This document shows, in pieces, positions 5,928 through 6,957 of a stretch of DNA of 6,957 bases. The DNA lies in assembly GCA_023426765.1 (NCBI GenBank), contig JAEZBW010000545.1:1-6957 (forward strand), given 5' to 3'. Position 1 is the first letter of the stretch. Each line of letters begins with the position of its first letter. The position numbers and the translations under genes were made by a program. The notes under the pieces are model-generated. The model saw only the letters and a program-made list of their open reading frames with translations. It was not told where the DNA came from and did no database searches. The DNA is from Bacillota bacterium (GTDB lineage Bacteria > Bacillota > Clostridia > DSM-8532).

Positions 5928-6957
5928 ATGCGTGTCGCAATGATTGGGCAGAAGGGAATTCCCTCCAGAGCCGGCGGAATTGAAATACATGCGGAAAACA
6001 TAGCAAAAAGGCTTGTTAAGCTTGGTTGCGAAGTTGATGTTTATTGCAGAAAAGAATACTGTGAAAAAGAGTATGAGAAGGATTATCACGGGATCAACAT
6101 CAGATATGCTCCATTTATTAATTCAAAGCATCTGGATGCAATCACGCATACTTTTTTCTCAACCATTAAGGCTTTGTTTTCCGGGTGCGACATCTTCCAT
6201 TACCACGCTCTTGGACCTTCAACATTGGCTTTTATTCCAAGAATTTTCGGGAAAAAGGTTGTCTGTACGGTTCATGGTCTGGACTGGCAGCGTGGAAAGT
6301 GGGGGGGCTTTGCGTCGAAGTATTTAAAGTTTGGTGAATATGCCACCGCCAGGTTTGCAAATGCCACAATAACCGTATCTAAGAATTTGGTACAATATTA
6401 TCAGAATAAATACAATGTTTTGCCGATATATATCCCAAACGGAATTGAACGGCCAATAAAAGTGAAGCCTGATATCATCCTGAAAAAATACAACCTCAAA
6501 AGGGATAGTTATATTCTTTTTTTGGCAAGGCTTGTACCTGAAAAGGGTGCCCATTATCTTATTAAAGCTTATAAAGCTTTAAAGACCGATAAAAAACTGG
6601 TTATCGCCGGTGGTTCCAGCCACAGCGACAATTATGAACAGGAACTTAGGGAATCGGCTAAAGATAATAAAAACATTATTTTTACCGGTTTCATTTCTGG
6701 AAAAGAGTTGGAAGAATTCTACAGCAACGCTTTCTTGTATGTTTTACCTTCAGATATCGAAGGCCTTCCGATTAGTTTGCTGGAAGCTATGAGCTACGGT
6801 AATTGCTGTCTAACAAGCGACATTCCTGAAAATACTGCAGTTATTGAAGACAAGGGGTATTGCTTTATAAAATCAAATACGGAAGACCTGGTATCTAAAC
6901 TGGAGCTATTGCTTCAGAATGACAGGTTGGTAAAAGTAAGTAAAGAAACCGCAGCTG
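5928..6957 (+). CDS. GT4-type glycosyltransferase, 3' end outside window
   Basis: The frame is open from ATG at 5928 to the window end, giving 343 residues; a family length of about 360-390 means only the C-terminal helix region is probably missing. The N-terminus reads MRVAMIGQKGIPSRAGGIE, the glycine-rich opening of the GT4 subgroup whose N-terminal domain resembles DUF1972 (rhamnosyltransferase-like). HYHALGP (91-97) and TVHGLDWQRGKWGGF (114-128) follow. The donor domain shows ILFLARLVPEKGAHYL (196-211), LVIAGGSS (224-231), IFTGFISG and the EX7E motif E278/E286 in EGLPISLLE. It should transfer a sugar, likely to a lipid-linked oligosaccharide, at the cytoplasmic face; the donor is not determinable. 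Its start is 3 bases after the radical SAM stop, so the two are co-transcribed. A run of seven G at 6301-6307 lies within W125-G126-G127, and the frame reads correctly through it. Confidence 0.92.
   Translation, partial: MRVAMIGQKGIPSRAGGIEIHAENIAKRLVKLGCEVDVYCRKEYCEKEYEKDYHGINIRYAPFINSKHLDAITHTFFSTIKALFSGCDIFHYHALGPSTLAFIPRIFGKKVVCTVHGLDWQRGKWGGFASKYLKFGEYATARFANATITVSKNLVQYYQNKYNVLPIYIPNGIERPIKVKPDIILKKYNLKRDSYILFLARLVPEKGAHYLIKAYKALKTDKKLVIAGGSSHSDNYEQELRESAKDNKNIIFTGFISGKELEEFYSNAFLYVLPSDIEGLPISLLEAMSYGNCCLTSDIPENTAVIEDKGYCFIKSNTEDLVSKLELLLQNDRLVKVSKETAA

Noticed and set aside
5594..6001. Minus-strand open frame of 135 codons overlapping the radical SAM gene end and the start of the last glycosyltransferase.
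   Set aside because: It lies antisense to two well-supported genes, has no ribosome binding site that I see, and its translation has no recognisable motif.
6013..6327. Plus-strand open frame of 104 codons in another frame.
   Set aside because: It overlaps the GT4 frame that starts at 5928 and carries all family motifs; this one looks like a shadow.

Overview
The window is a stretch of a cell-surface or extracellular polysaccharide biosynthesis locus, with all six recognisable genes on the + strand and no RNA gene, mobile element, CRISPR array or prophage gene visible. The AT-rich DNA, tight gene packing, purine-rich Shine-Dalgarno sites (AAGGA/AGGAG types) 6-9 bases before ATG, and an oxygen-sensitive type of enzyme (radical SAM) suggest a low-GC Firmicute, perhaps an anaerobic clostridial lineage. 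This placement is inference; nothing in the window fixes the genus.

Layout: (1) 2-754, the C-terminal 250 residues of a GT4-type glycosyltransferase whose start lies outside the window. (2) 775-2217, a multi-spanning O-antigen ligase/polymerase-like (Wzy-type) membrane protein. (3) 2218-3426, a complete GT4-type glycosyltransferase with a five-cysteine insert; its ATG directly follows the stop of gene 2. (4) 3484-4800, UDP-glucose 6-dehydrogenase with all catalytic residues, after a 57-base purine/A-rich gap. (5) 4920-5924, a radical SAM protein with a reduced four-cysteine SPASM/Twitch-like C-terminal domain, after a 119-base gap, the longest non-coding stretch here. (6) 5928-6957, a GT4-type glycosyltransferase cut by the window end, its start 3 bases after the stop of gene 5.

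Working together (inference): UDP-glucose dehydrogenase supplies UDP-glucuronate, so the polymer probably contains an acidic sugar. The three glycosyltransferases each add a sugar to a lipid-linked repeat unit on the cytoplasmic face, and the Wzy-like protein joins flipped repeats outside. The initiating sugar-phosphate transferase, flippase and chain-length regulator expected of a Wzx/Wzy pathway are not in the window. The radical SAM protein is the unexplained member. Its placement, almost fused to a glycosyltransferase, suggests it modifies a sugar, lipid or peptide linked to this pathway, and it is the best candidate for an undescribed activity.

Composition is uneven: the first three genes are markedly AT-rich, while the dehydrogenase (especially its second half), radical SAM gene and last glycosyltransferase are richer in GC. 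This is typical of mosaic surface-polysaccharide loci, where the polymerase and sugar-specific transferases are swapped between strains.
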